A DNA stretch of 64,000 bases from NCBI GenBank assembly GCA_910589075.1, contig CAJUSK010000002.1:20827-84826 (forward strand). Reading direction: 5' to 3'. Under the pieces are notes generated by a model. It did no database searches. It worked only from the letters and a program-made list of their open reading frames with translations, and was not told the DNA's origin. Source of the stretch: an uncultured Lachnospiraceae bacterium (lineage in GTDB: Bacteria; Bacillota; Clostridia; Lachnospirales; Lachnospiraceae). Positions 32,926-41,239 of the stretch are shown here, in pieces (the stretch's first letter is position 1; every line of letters starts with the position of its first letter). The position numbers and the translations under genes were made by a program.

Positions 32926-34551
32926 ATGAATTGGGATGAAGCGATTAAAAATCTGGAGCAGAGAAGAGAGAAGGTACTGCAGGGCGGCGGACAGGCAAAG
33001 ATTGATAAACAGCATAAATCAGGCAAGCTGACAGCGCGGGAACGGATTGATATTCTTCTGGATAAAGGTACATTTGTGGAAATAGACGGAATGATGGAGT
33101 CCAGAATTGATGATTTTGATTTGGACAAGCGGAGAGTGCCGGGAGACGGTGTTGTAACCGGATACGGGGAGGTTGACGGCCGTCTTGTCTTTGTTGCCAG
33201 TGAAGACTTTACGGTAATCGGCGGTACGCTGGGAGAATATCATTCTTTTAAAATCTGCCGGATACAGGATATGGCCATGCAGATGAGAGCGCCTCTTATT
33301 TGTATCAATGACAGCGGCGGCGCCCGTATTGAGGAAGGTATTTCTTCTCTCAGCGGCTACAGCGGAATGTTTCTGCGCCATACAAAGGCGTCCGGTGTGA
33401 TTCCTCAGATCGCGGTGATTCTGGGGCCCTGCTCCGGCGGTGCTTGTTATGCGCCGGCGATCTGTGACTATATCTTTATGGTAAAGGATATTTCCAAAAT
33501 GTTTATTACCGGACCCAATGTGGTTAAGACGGTGATTAATGAGGAAGTATCGGTTGAGGAACTGGGTGGAGCAGATGTACACGCAAAGAAAAGTGGTGTT
33601 TCTCATTTTACCTACGATACGGAAGGCGAGTGTCTGATGGGCGTTCGGAAACTCTTATCCTATCTGCCCAGCAATAATGAACAGCAGCCTCCGGTCATCA
33701 AGCCCATTCGTGAAAAACAGTCTCTTCTGTTTGCTGTCAACAAGATGCTGAACAAGGTGGGAAATTTCGGAAAGACCTACCTGGAAAAGAACGATGATCA
33801 GTGTGCAAAACTCCGGGATATTGTACCGGACAATTCCAGACATCCTTATGATGTAAAAGATGTAATCGACTGTATTGTAGATAATGACAGCTTTTTTGAA
33901 GTACAGAAAGATTTTGCCATGAATGTGGTAGTGGGTTGGGGCCGTATGGAAGGCAGGACGGTAGGCTTTGTGGCCAATCAGGCAAATGCCAGCGCCGGTT
34001 CTCTGGACTATCATGCATCTGACAAGCTGGCAAGGTTTATCCGGTTCTGTGACTGCTTCAATATTCCGCTGGTAACGCTGGTGGATGTGCCTGCCTTTCT
34101 GCCCGGAACCGCGCAGGAGCACAGCGGCATTATCCGTCATGGTGCAAAGGTGCTGTATGCATATTCCGAGGCAACTGTGCCCAAGATTTCCATAATTATG
34201 CGGAAAGCCTATGGCGGGGCATATATAGCCATGAACTCCAAGGAAATGGGCGCCGATCTCGTTTATGCATGGCCCATTGCGGAAATTGCGGTTATGGGCG
34301 CTGATGGCGCGGTGAATATTGCATTCAAAAAGAAGATAAAAGCGGCGAGTGATCCGGAAGCCATGCGCGAGCAGTGCAAGAAAGAATATGAAGAGAGATT
34401 CTTAAATCCATATGTGGCTGCGGCAAGAGGCTATGTGAATGAGGTGATCAAACCGGAAGAAACCCGGCTCTGTATTCTCAAGGGTCTGCGGGGACTGGAA
34501 GGTAAAAAAGTGGATACACCGAAAAAGAAACATGGAAATATTCCGTTGTAA
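32926..34551 (+). CDS. Acyl-CoA carboxylase, carboxyltransferase subunit
   Basis: This 541-residue crotonase-fold protein has both halves of the family. The N-terminal acyl-CoA site is DSGGARIEEGISSLSGY near 130 and GPCSGGACYAPA near 170. The C-terminal biotin site is GFVANQANASAGSLDYHASDK near 350 and IIMRKAYGGAYIAMNSKEMGAD near 425. This subunit moves carboxyl groups between biotin and acyl-CoA (propionyl-CoA carboxylase, methylmalonyl-CoA or glutaconyl-CoA decarboxylase). No biotin carrier, biotin carboxylase or membrane decarboxylase gene is beside it, so substrate and direction cannot be told. GGAGAGGA precedes the ATG. Confidence 0.92.
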   Translation: MNWDEAIKNLEQRREKVLQGGGQAKIDKQHKSGKLTARERIDILLDKGTFVEIDGMMESRIDDFDLDKRRVPGDGVVTGYGEVDGRLVFVASEDFTVIGGTLGEYHSFKICRIQDMAMQMRAPLICINDSGGARIEEGISSLSGYSGMFLRHTKASGVIPQIAVILGPCSGGACYAPAICDYIFMVKDISKMFITGPNVVKTVINEEVSVEELGGADVHAKKSGVSHFTYDTEGECLMGVRKLLSYLPSNNEQQPPVIKPIREKQSLLFAVNKMLNKVGNFGKTYLEKNDDQCAKLRDIVPDNSRHPYDVKDVIDCIVDNDSFFEVQKDFAMNVVVGWGRMEGRTVGFVANQANASAGSLDYHASDKLARFIRFCDCFNIPLVTLVDVPAFLPGTAQEHSGIIRHGAKVLYAYSEATVPKISIIMRKAYGGAYIAMNSKEMGADLVYAWPIAEIAVMGADGAVNIAFKKKIKAASDPEAMREQCKKEYEERFLNPYVAAARGYVNEVIKPEETRLCILKGLRGLEGKKVDTPKKKHGNIPL

Positions 34552-34553
34552 TC

Positions 34554-34592
34554 AAAAAAGAAAAGCAGATGTTTGTGTCTGCTTTTCTTTTT
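34554..34592 (+). terminator. Intrinsic terminator after the carboxyltransferase gene
   Basis: Perfect 11-bp arms AGAAAAGCAGA and TCTGCTTTTCT with A-run before and T-run after. It is bidirectional in form and also faces the convergent FliD-like gene. Confidence 0.9.
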
Positions 34593-34601
34593 CAATTCAT
34601 G

Positions 34602-34645
34602 ACAATAGAAAGTTTGCAAGGCGCATTTTCGGTGTTTTCCATTGT
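34602..34645. repeat. Dispersed inverted repeat, copy 3 (expanded)
   Basis: ACAATAGAAAG at 34602 and TTTTCCATTGT at 34635, with the GTTTGCAAGGCG centre of the 35-bp family but nine extra bases in the right half. It lies between convergent genes. Confidence 0.55.
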
Positions 34646-34669
34646 TTCCGGAGCAATGGGAAATATGCT

Positions 34670-35974
34670 TTAACAATAACTGTTAAACATCATCCCGCTG
34701 TAGGGACTGGTGTGATAAGGTGTGGCAAAATGCGTTTTAGCAGGATTCTTGTATGCCACCATGGTATTGTTGATATATTGCATGGGGTCCAGTGAAATCT
34801 GATTGGTTTTGCGGAAAAGGGAATCTGCAAAATCCCGCATCATGGATACAGTATGTTTTGCCTCGCCGTCTTCCATGGAATGGGTGTAGGTATCCGCGTT
34901 CAGTGTCAGGGTTCCGTCCTGTTTGATCTGGAGTCCCATATGGTTCAGGCCGTCTTTATAAATGGAAGCAATACTGCGCATCTCCTTGAGCAGATCTGCA
35001 TTTTTCGTACGTCTTCCCTTATTCTGTACGGCAAAATCCAGGAAGGAATTGTAACCGCTGACCAGTTTGTTAATATTTTCGCCAAGGGATTCCGTGTCAT
35101 CTTTTACACTGACAGTGGCAGTCTGCCCTTCTACGGGGCTGATGCCGTTGATGGTGATTTCATAAGTCTTTTCCAGTGTAAAATGATTGGAAGGAATGCT
35201 GCGTTGTGTGCCGTTGATGATCAGTTCCGCGTTGGAAGCGGGGCGGGTTGCCTGGCCAATACCCAGGTAAGCAACCGAGCCGGAGGCCTTGCTGGAATGG
35301 GTATCGGAAATGGTAAACAGACTCTCTTTTCCGATGGGCGCACCGGTGGCAGAGGAGGTCAGCTTGAGTGCGGAAAGATCCTCGTCTGTTTCCACCACGG
35401 CATCAATGCCGATTCCGGCGCCGGATATAAGACGCGCCAGTTTTTCCTGCAGCTTTTTGTTGGTATCACCTTCTGCAATTTTATATTGGAATTCATAGTT
35501 GGTATTGTGAATATTGATATCAAAAGAATAGGTGTCCGCAGGCAGATCCATACTGTCTGCAGGCAGATAGCTGCCCAGATTCACCTGGGGAGAGGCCAGT
35601 GAGCGCACTTCGATCTCATAAGAAGGAATCTCCGCATCATTACCGGCATCGCCAATATACTGTGCGCCAACGATATTCTCATCGCTGGAGAAAGCAGCTT
35701 TTTTATTCAGCAGCTCATCTTCATTGAGTCCGCCCAGGGAGGCGATTACATTGTGGAGTTCTCTTGCGCCTTCTTTGACTCCGATTGCAAACGCATGGGA
35801 CTCTCTGCTGGAATCCAGCAGATACAGCGGCGCTTCTTTATTTAGTTTAACGATAGAATGGTATACGTTGCGCAGTTCATTTTTATCATGCGTATCGTAC
35901 TTCGTTGCCGAATTGCGGGAATAAGAAGTCAGATAGTGATTGTAAACTGCATTTAATGCCATGATATTAGCCAT
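34670..35974 (-). CDS. FliD-like flagellar protein (divergent paralogue)
   Basis: It has 434 residues. The N-terminus (MANIMALNAVYNHYLTSYSRN) is unlike FliD. Residues about 120-400 resemble the FliD D2/D3 and C-terminal pattern: YEITINGISPVEGQ, SLGENINKLVSGYNSFLDFA, NHMGLQIKQDGTLTLNADTY. The C-terminal coiled helix of true FliD is short or absent, ending in SGMMFNSYC. It is probably an exported structural or hook-associated factor; role unknown. The start follows GGAAAGGAAGGG. It lies on the opposite strand from the flagellar block, with a housekeeping-type promoter of its own. Confidence 0.7.
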   Translation of the reverse strand: MANIMALNAVYNHYLTSYSRNSATKYDTHDKNELRNVYHSIVKLNKEAPLYLLDSSRESHAFAIGVKEGARELHNVIASLGGLNEDELLNKKAAFSSDENIVGAQYIGDAGNDAEIPSYEIEVRSLASPQVNLGSYLPADSMDLPADTYSFDINIHNTNYEFQYKIAEGDTNKKLQEKLARLISGAGIGIDAVVETDEDLSALKLTSSATGAPIGKESLFTISDTHSSKASGSVAYLGIGQATRPASNAELIINGTQRSIPSNHFTLEKTYEITINGISPVEGQTATVSVKDDTESLGENINKLVSGYNSFLDFAVQNKGRRTKNADLLKEMRSIASIYKDGLNHMGLQIKQDGTLTLNADTYTHSMEDGEAKHTVSMMRDFADSLFRKTNQISLDPMQYINNTMVAYKNPAKTHFATPYHTSPYSGMMFNSYC

Positions 35975-36094
35975 ATAACTGCCCTTCCTTTCCTCCATGA
36001 AAAGAACACATATGTATGGAAAATCTACAAGTATTCGGAATCCGTTCCGCATGATATTATGTATGAGGGCATAATAACCTGATTTTCTATATTT

Positions 36095-36123
36095 ATCATA
36101 CCATAATATGGGTAAACTTGCAA
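36095..36123 (-). promoter_or_regulatory. Promoter of the FliD-like gene
   Basis: On the minus strand: TTGCAA (36123-36118), 17 bases, TATGAT (36100-36095), about 120 bases before the start codon. No sigma-28 promoter was found for this gene. Confidence 0.6.
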
Positions 36124-36194
36124 TGAATGAAGGGGGTGTCATAAGTACCAAAAACAGATAAAAAGGTAAAGTTTATGAAAATAAATAAAAAACG

Positions 36195-36223
36195 TTGACG
36201 GAAATGGTCCCCTGTGCTATAGT
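36195..36223 (+). promoter_or_regulatory. Promoter of rpmG-secE-nusG
   Basis: TTGACG (36195-36200), 17 bases, TATAGT (36218-36223), about 108 bases before rpmG. The gap 35975-36330 holds this and the divergent promoter above, and nothing else obvious. Confidence 0.8.
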
Positions 36224-36330
36224 AAATAAGCAAAATAAGATTCAGGTCTTTTTTTTATGCACAAATATATGAAAAAAAGAAGATGACCAAACAGAATAAA
36301 GTGTAAGAAAAGCACGTGGAGGTGGATGAT

Positions 36331-36480
36331 ATGCGTACAAGAATTACATTGGCATGTACAGAGTGCAAACAGCGTAACTACAATACGACAAAGGATAAGA
36401 AAGCACACCCGGACAGAATGGAGACAAAGAAATACTGTAAATTCTGCAGAACCCATACGTTACACAAAGAAACAAAATAA
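36331..36480 (+). CDS. rpmG: 50S ribosomal protein L33
   Basis: This 49-residue protein is of the zinc-binding form, with both knuckles CTEC and CKFC. The sequence reads RTRITLACTECKQRNYNTTKDK, a standard L33 start. ATG 36331 has GGAGGTGGA just upstream. It heads the rpmG-secE-nusG cluster, the usual arrangement in Firmicutes. Confidence 0.97.
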   Translation: MRTRITLACTECKQRNYNTTKDKKAHPDRMETKKYCKFCRTHTLHKETK

Positions 36481-36507
36481 TCTGTGATCGTGAAAGGAAA
36501 GCGGCAG

Positions 36508-36708
36508 ATGGGAGATTCAAACAAAAAGGAAAAGATCAGCTTTTCCAAAGGCGTGCAATCCGAGTTCAGGAAAATTACGTGGCCTGACAGGACTTCACTT
36601 TTTAAACAATCAGTTGCAGTTGTCTGTGTTTCGGTTGTGCTGGGGGCTGCCATCGCGGTAATCGATATGCTTCTTCAGTACGGTGTAAATAACTTCCTGA
36701 CGATGTAA
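36508..36708 (+). CDS. secE: Preprotein translocase subunit SecE
   Basis: It has 66 residues. The conserved amphipathic stretch GVQSEFRKITWPDRTSLFKQS is followed by a single membrane helix (VAVVCVSVVLGAAIAVIDMLLQ). This is the single-helix SecE of Gram-positive bacteria, a core part of the SecYEG channel. The ATG at 36508 follows AAAGGAAAG; a GTG at 36484 is a longer, less likely start. Confidence 0.95.
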   Translation: MGDSNKKEKISFSKGVQSEFRKITWPDRTSLFKQSVAVVCVSVVLGAAIAVIDMLLQYGVNNFLTM

Positions 36709-36724
36709 GGACGAGGGTGAGCAT

Positions 36725-37240
36725 ATGGCAGAAGCGAACTGGTATGTAGTGCATACTTATTCAGGTTATGAGAACAAAGTAAAGGCCAATATTGAGAAGA
36801 CAATTGAGAACAGACATCTGGAAGAAGAAATCCTGGAAGTCAGAGTGCCGATGCAGGACGTTGTGGAAGTAAAGAACGGCGCGAAAAAAAACGTCCAGAA
36901 AAAGATGTTTCCGGGGTATGTTCTGATCAATATGGTGATGAATGACGATACCTGGTATGTGGTCAGGAATACCAGAGGTGTGACAGGGTTTGTGGGACCG
37001 GGAAGTAAGCCCGTGCCGCTGACAGAAGTGGAAATGCGTCCTCTCGGAATCAAAACAGAGAATATTTCCGTGGATTTTGGAGAAGGCGATGTGATTGCAG
37101 TGATTGCGGGTGTCTGGAAAGATACGGTGGGCGCGGTTCAGCGAATGGACTACGGCAAGCAGACAGCTACAATCAATGTGGAACTGTTTGGCAGGGAGAC
37201 TCCTGTGGAAATCAGTTTTGCAGAAATCAAAAAGATGTAA
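36725..37240 (+). CDS. nusG: Transcription termination/antitermination protein NusG
   Basis: It has 171 residues: NGN domain at 1-110 (WYVVHTYSGYENKVKANIEKTIENR, FPGYVLINMVM) and a KOW domain at about 120-171 (FGEGDVIAVIAGVWKDTVGAVQRMD). It binds RNA polymerase to modulate pausing and links it to ribosomes or Rho. GAGGGTGAG precedes the ATG. Confidence 0.97.
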   Translation: MAEANWYVVHTYSGYENKVKANIEKTIENRHLEEEILEVRVPMQDVVEVKNGAKKNVQKKMFPGYVLINMVMNDDTWYVVRNTRGVTGFVGPGSKPVPLTEVEMRPLGIKTENISVDFGEGDVIAVIAGVWKDTVGAVQRMDYGKQTATINVELFGRETPVEISFAEIKKM

Positions 37241-37366
37241 CAGGCAGCGGGGACAACAGCGTCAGGCTGCATGATAGAAAAGACGTTCATGGGAATCCGC
37301 ATGCAAAGCGGCGGAGTCCTGCTTATATATTTCCTGTTTTCAAATATGGGAAGAGCGGTATGAACT

Positions 37367-37410
37367 GTGGGAGGGAGAAACGGTATTTCTGCCGTGATGC
37401 ACCCGCCACC
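37367..37410 (+). promoter_or_regulatory. rplK leader structure, possible L1-binding site
   Basis: GTGGGAGG, an ACGG/CCGT stem, GTGATGCACC and CCGCCAC in order resemble the L1 site (asymmetric loop between short stems) used for autoregulation of rplKA. A related CCGCCACTACCAC element precedes rplA. Confidence 0.4.
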
Positions 37411-37436
37411 ACCACAATATTTTAGGAGGTGCCAAA

Positions 37437-37862
37437 ATGGCAAAAAAAGTAGAAGGATACATTAAGTTACAGATCCCTGCCGGCAAAGCTACGCCAGCGC
37501 CGCCGGTTGGTCCCGCACTGGGCCAGCATGGTGTAAACATCGTTGAATTTACAAAGCAGTTCAATGCAAGGACGGCAGACAAGGGTGATCTGATCATTCC
37601 TGTGGTTATTACCGTTTATGCGGACAGAAGTTTCAGTTTTGTAACAAAGACTCCGCCTGCAGCGGTCCTGCTGAAGAAAGCGGCAAATATCAAATCCGGT
37701 TCGGCTGCACCAAACAAGACAAAGGTTGCAACAATTTCCAAAGATAAGGTAAAGGAAATCGCGGAGACGAAAATGCCTGATTTGAACGCTGCCAGCCTGG
37801 AAGCTGCTATAAGCATGATTACCGGTACGGCAAAGAGTATGGGAATCGTTATTGAAGAGTAA
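37437..37862 (+). CDS. rplK: 50S ribosomal protein L11
   Basis: It has 141 residues, the standard length. N-terminal thiostrepton-region domain: LQIPAGKATPAPPVGPALGQHGVNI. C-terminal 23S-binding domain: GTAKSMGIVIEE. It sits at the GTPase-associated centre and is needed for RelA activation. AGGAGGTG precedes the ATG; rplA follows. Confidence 0.98.
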   Translation: MAKKVEGYIKLQIPAGKATPAPPVGPALGQHGVNIVEFTKQFNARTADKGDLIIPVVITVYADRSFSFVTKTPPAAVLLKKAANIKSGSAAPNKTKVATISKDKVKEIAETKMPDLNAASLEAAISMITGTAKSMGIVIEE

Positions 37863-37920
37863 GAAATAACAGATGTGGGAGGAGCTGCGGCCCCGCCACT
37901 ACCACAAGGAGGAAAACAAA

Positions 37921-38610
37921 ATGAAACATGGTAAGAAATATAAAGAAGCGGCAAAACAGGTAGACCGTGCCGTTCAGTATGAGCCGGCAGAGGCAATCGC
38001 TCTGGTAAAGAAGCTGGCCACAGCAAAGTTCGATGAGACTGTTGAACTGCATATCAGAACCGGCTGTGACGGCCGTCATGCAGAACAGCAGATCCGTGGC
38101 GCAGTGGTACTGCCCAACGGAACCGGTAAGACCGTGAAAGTGCTGGTATTTGCAAAAGGCGATAAAATCAACGAAGCGGAAGCGGCAGGCGCCGATTATG
38201 TTGGCGGTGACGAGCTGATTCCCAAGATTCAGAATGACGGCTGGCTGGATTTCGATGTGGTTGTAGCCACGCCGGATATGATGGGTATTGTGGGCCGTCT
38301 CGGTAAAGTATTGGGCCCGAAAGGATTGATGCCCAATCCCAAAGCAGGTACGGTTACAATGGATGTTACAAAGGCAATCAATGACATTAAAGCCGGTAAG
38401 ATCGAATACAGACTGGACAAGACCAATATTGTCCATGTACCTGTTGGAAAGACTTCCTTCAGTGATGAAAAGCTGCAGGAAAATTTCAGTGCCGTTATGG
38501 ATGCCATTATCAAGGCAAAACCCAGCGCAGTTAAGGGACAGTATCTGAGGAGCGTTACTCTGGCTTCCACGATGGGTCCTGGCGTAAAGGTCAATGTTGC
38601 AAAGATTTAA
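37921..38610 (+). CDS. rplA: 50S ribosomal protein L1
   Basis: It has 229 residues, standard. Signatures: HIRTGCDGRHAEQQIRGAVVLPNGTGK and VGRLGKVLGPKGLMPNPKAGTVTMDV. It forms the L1 stalk and represses its own operon through an mRNA site. ATG 37921 follows AAGGAGG; the frame open upstream is leader. A terminator follows at 38631, cutting it off from the acyltransferase genes. Confidence 0.98.
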   Translation: MKHGKKYKEAAKQVDRAVQYEPAEAIALVKKLATAKFDETVELHIRTGCDGRHAEQQIRGAVVLPNGTGKTVKVLVFAKGDKINEAEAAGADYVGGDELIPKIQNDGWLDFDVVVATPDMMGIVGRLGKVLGPKGLMPNPKAGTVTMDVTKAINDIKAGKIEYRLDKTNIVHVPVGKTSFSDEKLQENFSAVMDAIIKAKPSAVKGQYLRSVTLASTMGPGVKVNVAKI

Positions 38611-38630
38611 CTGCATATCATCTACAATAC

Positions 38631-38660
38631 GGAGGCAGCGGGGATTCGCTGCTTCCTTTT
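38631..38660 (+). terminator. Intrinsic terminator after rplA
   Basis: GGAGGCAGC pairs with GCTGCTTCC, then TTTT. It marks the end of the rplKA unit just before the inserted acyltransferase genes. Confidence 0.8.
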
Positions 38661-38687
38661 GCATCATGGAAGATTGGGGACACGGGT

Positions 38688-40154
38688 ATGCTGTTTAACT
38701 CTTATATATTCATTCTGTTTTTTTTGCCTTTGTGTGTGGCAGTTTATTTTTTCCTGTATCATTTCAAGGCGGGAAGGGCTGCGCGTCTGTGGCTTCTCTG
38801 TATGTCTTTGTGGTTTTATGGATACTTCAATCCGTCTTATGTGTTGATTATCTGTGGCAGTATCCTGGGGAATTTTGGCATATCCAGATTTTTGCTCAGG
38901 CAGCATTTGAACGGCCGCAGCCGTACCGGAAAAGCAGGCATGCTCCTGGGAGTGGCCGCCAATGTGGCGCTTCTGTTTTATTTTAAATATTTTGATTTTT
39001 TCCTGGAAAATATCAATGCCCTGTTTCATACGGATTTTGTCCTGCAAAAGATTGTTTTGCCGCTGGGCATCAGCTTTTTTACCTTTCAGCAGATTTCCTA
39101 TGTGGTGGATTCATGGCGAGGGGAAACAAAACAGTACAGCCTGCTGGATTATGCGGTGTTCGTATCCTTTTTTCCGCAGCTTGTAGCAGGGCCCATCGTT
39201 CTGCACGATGAACTGATACCTCAGCTTCTGGATGAAAAGAAGCATAAGATGGACGCAATGCATCTGTCAAGAGGGATGTATTTTTTTGCAGTGGGGTTGT
39301 TTAAAAAGGTTATTGTGGCAGACACGCTGGGAAACCTGGTTGCCCTTGGCTTTGGCGGGATCGAGATACTTACCTGTCCGGATGTACTGTTGGTGATCGT
39401 GTGTTTTGCACTGCAACTGTATTACGATTTCAGCGGATACAGCGATATGGCCACAGGGATTGCCTCCCTGTTTAATATCAGTCTGCCGGTCAACTTTCAT
39501 TCGCCCTATAAAGCCCGGTCGATTCTGGAATTCTGGGACAGGTGGCATATGACGCTGACAAGGTTTCTGCGTCGGTATATCTATTTCCCTCTGGGAGGAA
39601 GCCGCAGGGGACGGATTCGAACGTACCTGAATATTCTGATTGTGTTTCTGGTCAGTGGATTCTGGCATGGTGCAAACTGGACATTTGTAGTATGGGGATT
39701 GCTGCATGGACTGGCTGAAGTGCTGACAAGAAGGTTTCGGAATACCTGGGACAGGATACCGGGGCTGATCCAGTGGTTTTTCACGTTTGGGTTTGTCAGC
39801 TTTGCCTTTTTGATTTTTCGGGCGGATACGCTGGAGCAGGCATATATTATGTTCCGGAAAGTGGCGAAACTGGAATCTTTTCATATAACCTCCTCCATGT
39901 TGGACGGGCTGACACTGCCGGAAGCAAGACATCTGGAAGAACTGCTGTTTCCGGGCGGATTGCCGGGGCCGGAGGGATGTATCCGTCTTTGCATATTCCT
40001 CATAACGGTTTTGGGAGTTACATTGGGGACAAAGAATTGTCAGGAACAGGAATTTGTGTGTACGAAAAGAAATCTTGTTATGACGGTAGGGATGCTTACA
40101 TGGTCCATTGTGTCTTTGTCCGGTATTTCCACATTTTTATATTTTAACTTTTAA
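38688..40154 (+). CDS. MBOAT-family O-acyltransferase (AlgI/DltB-like)
   Basis: This 488-residue multi-pass membrane protein has about ten hydrophobic helices. The MBOAT signatures are present: PQLVAGPIV near 165, DFSGYSDMATGIASLFNI near 250, FWDRWHMTLTRFLRRYIYFPLGG near 285, and the catalytic histidine in VSGFWHGANWTFVVWG near 325. Family members pass acetyl or alanyl groups across the membrane onto wall polymers or exopolysaccharides. An SGNH-like partner and a CapA-like gene follow, giving a three-gene unit. It lies between rplA and rplJ, which are normally adjacent. The start at 38688 lacks a strong ribosome site. Confidence 0.93.
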   Translation: MLFNSYIFILFFLPLCVAVYFFLYHFKAGRAARLWLLCMSLWFYGYFNPSYVLIICGSILGNFGISRFLLRQHLNGRSRTGKAGMLLGVAANVALLFYFKYFDFFLENINALFHTDFVLQKIVLPLGISFFTFQQISYVVDSWRGETKQYSLLDYAVFVSFFPQLVAGPIVLHDELIPQLLDEKKHKMDAMHLSRGMYFFAVGLFKKVIVADTLGNLVALGFGGIEILTCPDVLLVIVCFALQLYYDFSGYSDMATGIASLFNISLPVNFHSPYKARSILEFWDRWHMTLTRFLRRYIYFPLGGSRRGRIRTYLNILIVFLVSGFWHGANWTFVVWGLLHGLAEVLTRRFRNTWDRIPGLIQWFFTFGFVSFAFLIFRADTLEQAYIMFRKVAKLESFHITSSMLDGLTLPEARHLEELLFPGGLPGPEGCIRLCIFLITVLGVTLGTKNCQEQEFVCTKRNLVMTVGMLTWSIVSLSGISTFLYFNF

Positions 40155-40183
40155 GGTCGATTTTCCGATTGGGAGAACAGGAT

Positions 40184-41239
40184 ATGAAGGCAAAAGTTTG
40201 GTTTGGCTGTGCGATTTCGGGGACGCTTCTGCTGCTGGCAGCATTTGCGGGATATATTATTACGGTGGATCCTTTTTTTCACTATCACGGGCCGCTTGAG
40301 GGAGTTGCCTATACATTGGATAACAGTCGTTATCAGAATGATGGGATTGTGAGACATTTTTCCTATGATACGCTGATTACGGGCACTTCTATGATATCCA
40401 ACTTTAAGACCAGTGAATGTGACGCCCTGTTTGGCGGCGTTTCCATAAAGACGCCTTTTCACGGAGGCACATTCCGGGAGGTCAATGACAATCTGGAGGC
40501 GGCAATCCGCGCCAATCCGGAACTCAGGACGGTGATCCGCTGTCTGGACCAGGGGAATTTTACCCAGGATAAAGATTATGTAAATTATGAGGGGATTCCC
40601 TATTACTTATATGACCGAAATCCTTTTAATGATACGGAGTATATTCTGAATAAAAATGTATTTATCCTGTCGGACAATGTGCTGGTGGACACTGCCATGG
40701 GCAAGCGGATGACAACATTTGATGAATATATGAACTGGCAGGGGGAGTATGCTTTTGGAAAAGAGGCAGTGCTGGCGACTTATACCAGGCCGGAGCGGAG
40801 TGTTTACAAGGAACCTCTGGCGGAAGTGGAGCGGGAGCAGACACTGGAAAATATCAGGCAGAATGTAACGGATGTGGCCAGAGAAAATCCTGATATTACA
40901 TTTTATTATTATTTTTCCCCTTACAGTATCTGTTACTGGGATGTATATATTATGCAACAGGGGAAACTGGACTGGTATATGGAACTGCAGGAACTGGTGA
41001 TCAATGAACTGTTGGACTGTGAGAATATCCGGCTGTTTGCCTATGACGATCATACGGACCTGACCTGTAATCTGGACAATTATCAGGATCAGATGCATTA
41101 CAGCGAGGAGATTAATTCTCAGCTTCTCAGGTGGATGCGGGAGGGGACGGGACGTCTGACAAGAGAAAATTACCCGGCTTATCTGAAACGCCTGTATGAA
41201 TTTTACGGAGCATACGATTATGACAGTATATACAAATAA
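40184..41239 (+). CDS. SGNH-hydrolase-like membrane-anchored partner of the MBOAT acyltransferase
   Basis: It has 351 residues with one N-terminal membrane helix (VWFGCAISGTLLLLAAFAGYI) and an extracellular domain. GTSMISNF near residue 70 looks like the nucleophile block I of SGNH enzymes. DNYQDQMHYSEEIN near 310 has the Asp-x-x-His style block at the end. DltD, AlgJ and AlgX play the same role beside MBOAT proteins, receiving the acyl group and transferring it to the polymer. No strong family hit can be claimed by eye. It overlaps the next gene by about 20 bases. Confidence 0.72.
   Translation: MKAKVWFGCAISGTLLLLAAFAGYIITVDPFFHYHGPLEGVAYTLDNSRYQNDGIVRHFSYDTLITGTSMISNFKTSECDALFGGVSIKTPFHGGTFREVNDNLEAAIRANPELRTVIRCLDQGNFTQDKDYVNYEGIPYYLYDRNPFNDTEYILNKNVFILSDNVLVDTAMGKRMTTFDEYMNWQGEYAFGKEAVLATYTRPERSVYKEPLAEVEREQTLENIRQNVTDVARENPDITFYYYFSPYSICYWDVYIMQQGKLDWYMELQELVINELLDCENIRLFAYDDHTDLTCNLDNYQDQMHYSEEINSQLLRWMREGTGRLTRENYPAYLKRLYEFYGAYDYDSIYK

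Noticed and set aside
39601..39630. GGATTCGAACG resembling a tRNA T-loop
   Set aside because: It lies inside the MBOAT coding sequence with no acceptor or anticodon stems around it.
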